DNA from: Heterostelium multicystogenum | Lineage: Eukaryota > Evosea > Eumycetozoa > Acytosteliales > Acytosteliaceae | Assembly: GCA_003667245.1 (NCBI GenBank) | Contig: RCNN01000258.1 | Location: 1-24,414, forward strand | Direction: 5' to 3' | Length of the DNA: 24,414 nt | Shown: positions 24,063-24,414 of the stretch, piece after piece | Position numbering within the stretch: the first letter of the stretch is position 1 | Layout of the letters: the number at the start of each line of letters is the position of its first letter | Translations under genes and position numbers: made by a program | The notes under the pieces: model-generated | The model's database searches: none | What the model saw: the letters and a program-made list of their open reading frames with translations, nothing else | What the model was told of the DNA's origin: nothing

Positions 24063-24414
24063 TTACCCGGCCGACACGACTTCCAGCACACAAATCATCC
24101 CGGCTTCGGGATAGTGCCAGCGCACATCAACATCCCAGAACTGCGCCCCGTATTCCCGCTCCGGCCCCGGCGTCTGGTACGCCGGCCGTGGATCCTGCGC
24201 CAGGCACTGCTCGATCAACGCCACCAATGGCTCGCCAAGGCGCTGAGCGTGGCCTTCTGCCTGTTGCAGCGCAGTCTTCAGCCACTGCACGGGAATCAGC
24301 TGTGGCGCAGCGCTGGCGATGCTGTTGGTCGCAGTGTCAACTATGTCTGCGTACGGCACGTACGGCTTGATGTCGAGAATCGGTGTGCCATCCAGCAGGT
24401 CGATCCCGGATATC
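24063..24414 (-). CDS. trmO: TrmO (TsaA/YaeB family) tRNA methyltransferase, C-terminal part
   Basis: TrmO methylates N6 of threonylcarbamoyladenosine (t6A37) in certain tRNAs, giving m6t6A. Only the last 116 residues are in the window, read from 24413 leftwards: ISGIDLLDGTPILDIKPYVP, which is the highly conserved DG-T-P-DIKPY motif, then YADIVDTATNSIAS and the C-terminal domain (LIEQCLAQDPRPAYQTPGPE, FWDVDVRWHY, ICVLEVVSAG). The gene continues beyond the right edge. The stop lies 9 bases after the REPIN. Confidence 0.88.
   Translation of the reverse strand, partial: ISGIDLLDGTPILDIKPYVPYADIVDTATNSIASAAPQLIPVQWLKTALQQAEGHAQRLGEPLVALIEQCLAQDPRPAYQTPGPEREYGAQFWDVDVRWHYPEAGMICVLEVVSAG

Noticed and set aside
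23078..24091. Minus-strand open frame of 337 codons opposite fpr
   Set aside because: It crosses the REPIN, trmO end and fpr, while fpr on + is a perfect family match.
1..24414. CRISPR array, tRNA, rRNA, insertion sequence or anti-phage defence island
   Set aside because: I found no direct-repeat/spacer pattern, no cloverleaf or rRNA sequence, no transposase-like frame and no defence-family motifs.

Overview
The window reads as chromosomal DNA of the Pseudomonas fluorescens group. The evidence is the recA-recX pair behind cinA, the divergent finR/fpr pair, erdR and dgkA, REP and REPIN elements of the type common in this group, and a contractile-tail gene cluster directly upstream of cinA. 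In these bacteria the interval between mutS and cinA is a known home of R-type tailocins (phage-tail-like bacteriocins). mutS itself lies outside the window. Coding GC is high, about 60% in most genes.

Positions 1-3270 hold the 3' end of a P2-type tail module: tape measure, gpU, gpX and gpD, closed by an intrinsic terminator at 3296-3316. Positions 3334-14508 hold a nearly complete Mu-type contractile tail in canonical order. It runs: gp37-like protein, DUF2635 protein, sheath, tube, tail assembly chaperone with a -1 frameshift site, tape measure, DNA-circulation/hub protein gpN, hub gpP, baseplate spike gp45, gp46, baseplate J (gp47), gp48/YmfQ, tail fibre and fibre-assembly chaperone. A lysis cassette follows at 14539-15576, with a GH19 endolysin, Rz and an embedded Rz1. 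No capsid, portal, terminase or integrase gene is visible, which fits a tailocin better than a prophage. The left end is not seen, so this is not proven.

Positions 15647-24414 are conserved chromosome: cinA, recA with a LexA box, recX, a REP and a bidirectional terminator, a LOG-family gene (-), a small secreted protein (-), a DTW-domain tRNA-modifying enzyme, erdR, dgkA, finR (-), fpr, a REPIN, and the 3' part of trmO (-).

Most tail genes are broken by one-base insertions or deletions, usually in or beside short base runs, with intact coding resuming in another frame. Fifteen of 21 tail and lysis genes are affected, against 3 of 11 to the right (cinA, the LOG gene and dgkA, one indel each). 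I mark broken genes as pseudogene because that is what the sequence shows. The pattern looks more like uncorrected sequencing or assembly error than biological decay. One break, the stop codon in gpX, is a substitution. The -1 shift in the tail assembly chaperone is different: it sits on a textbook slippery heptamer and is probably genuine recoding.
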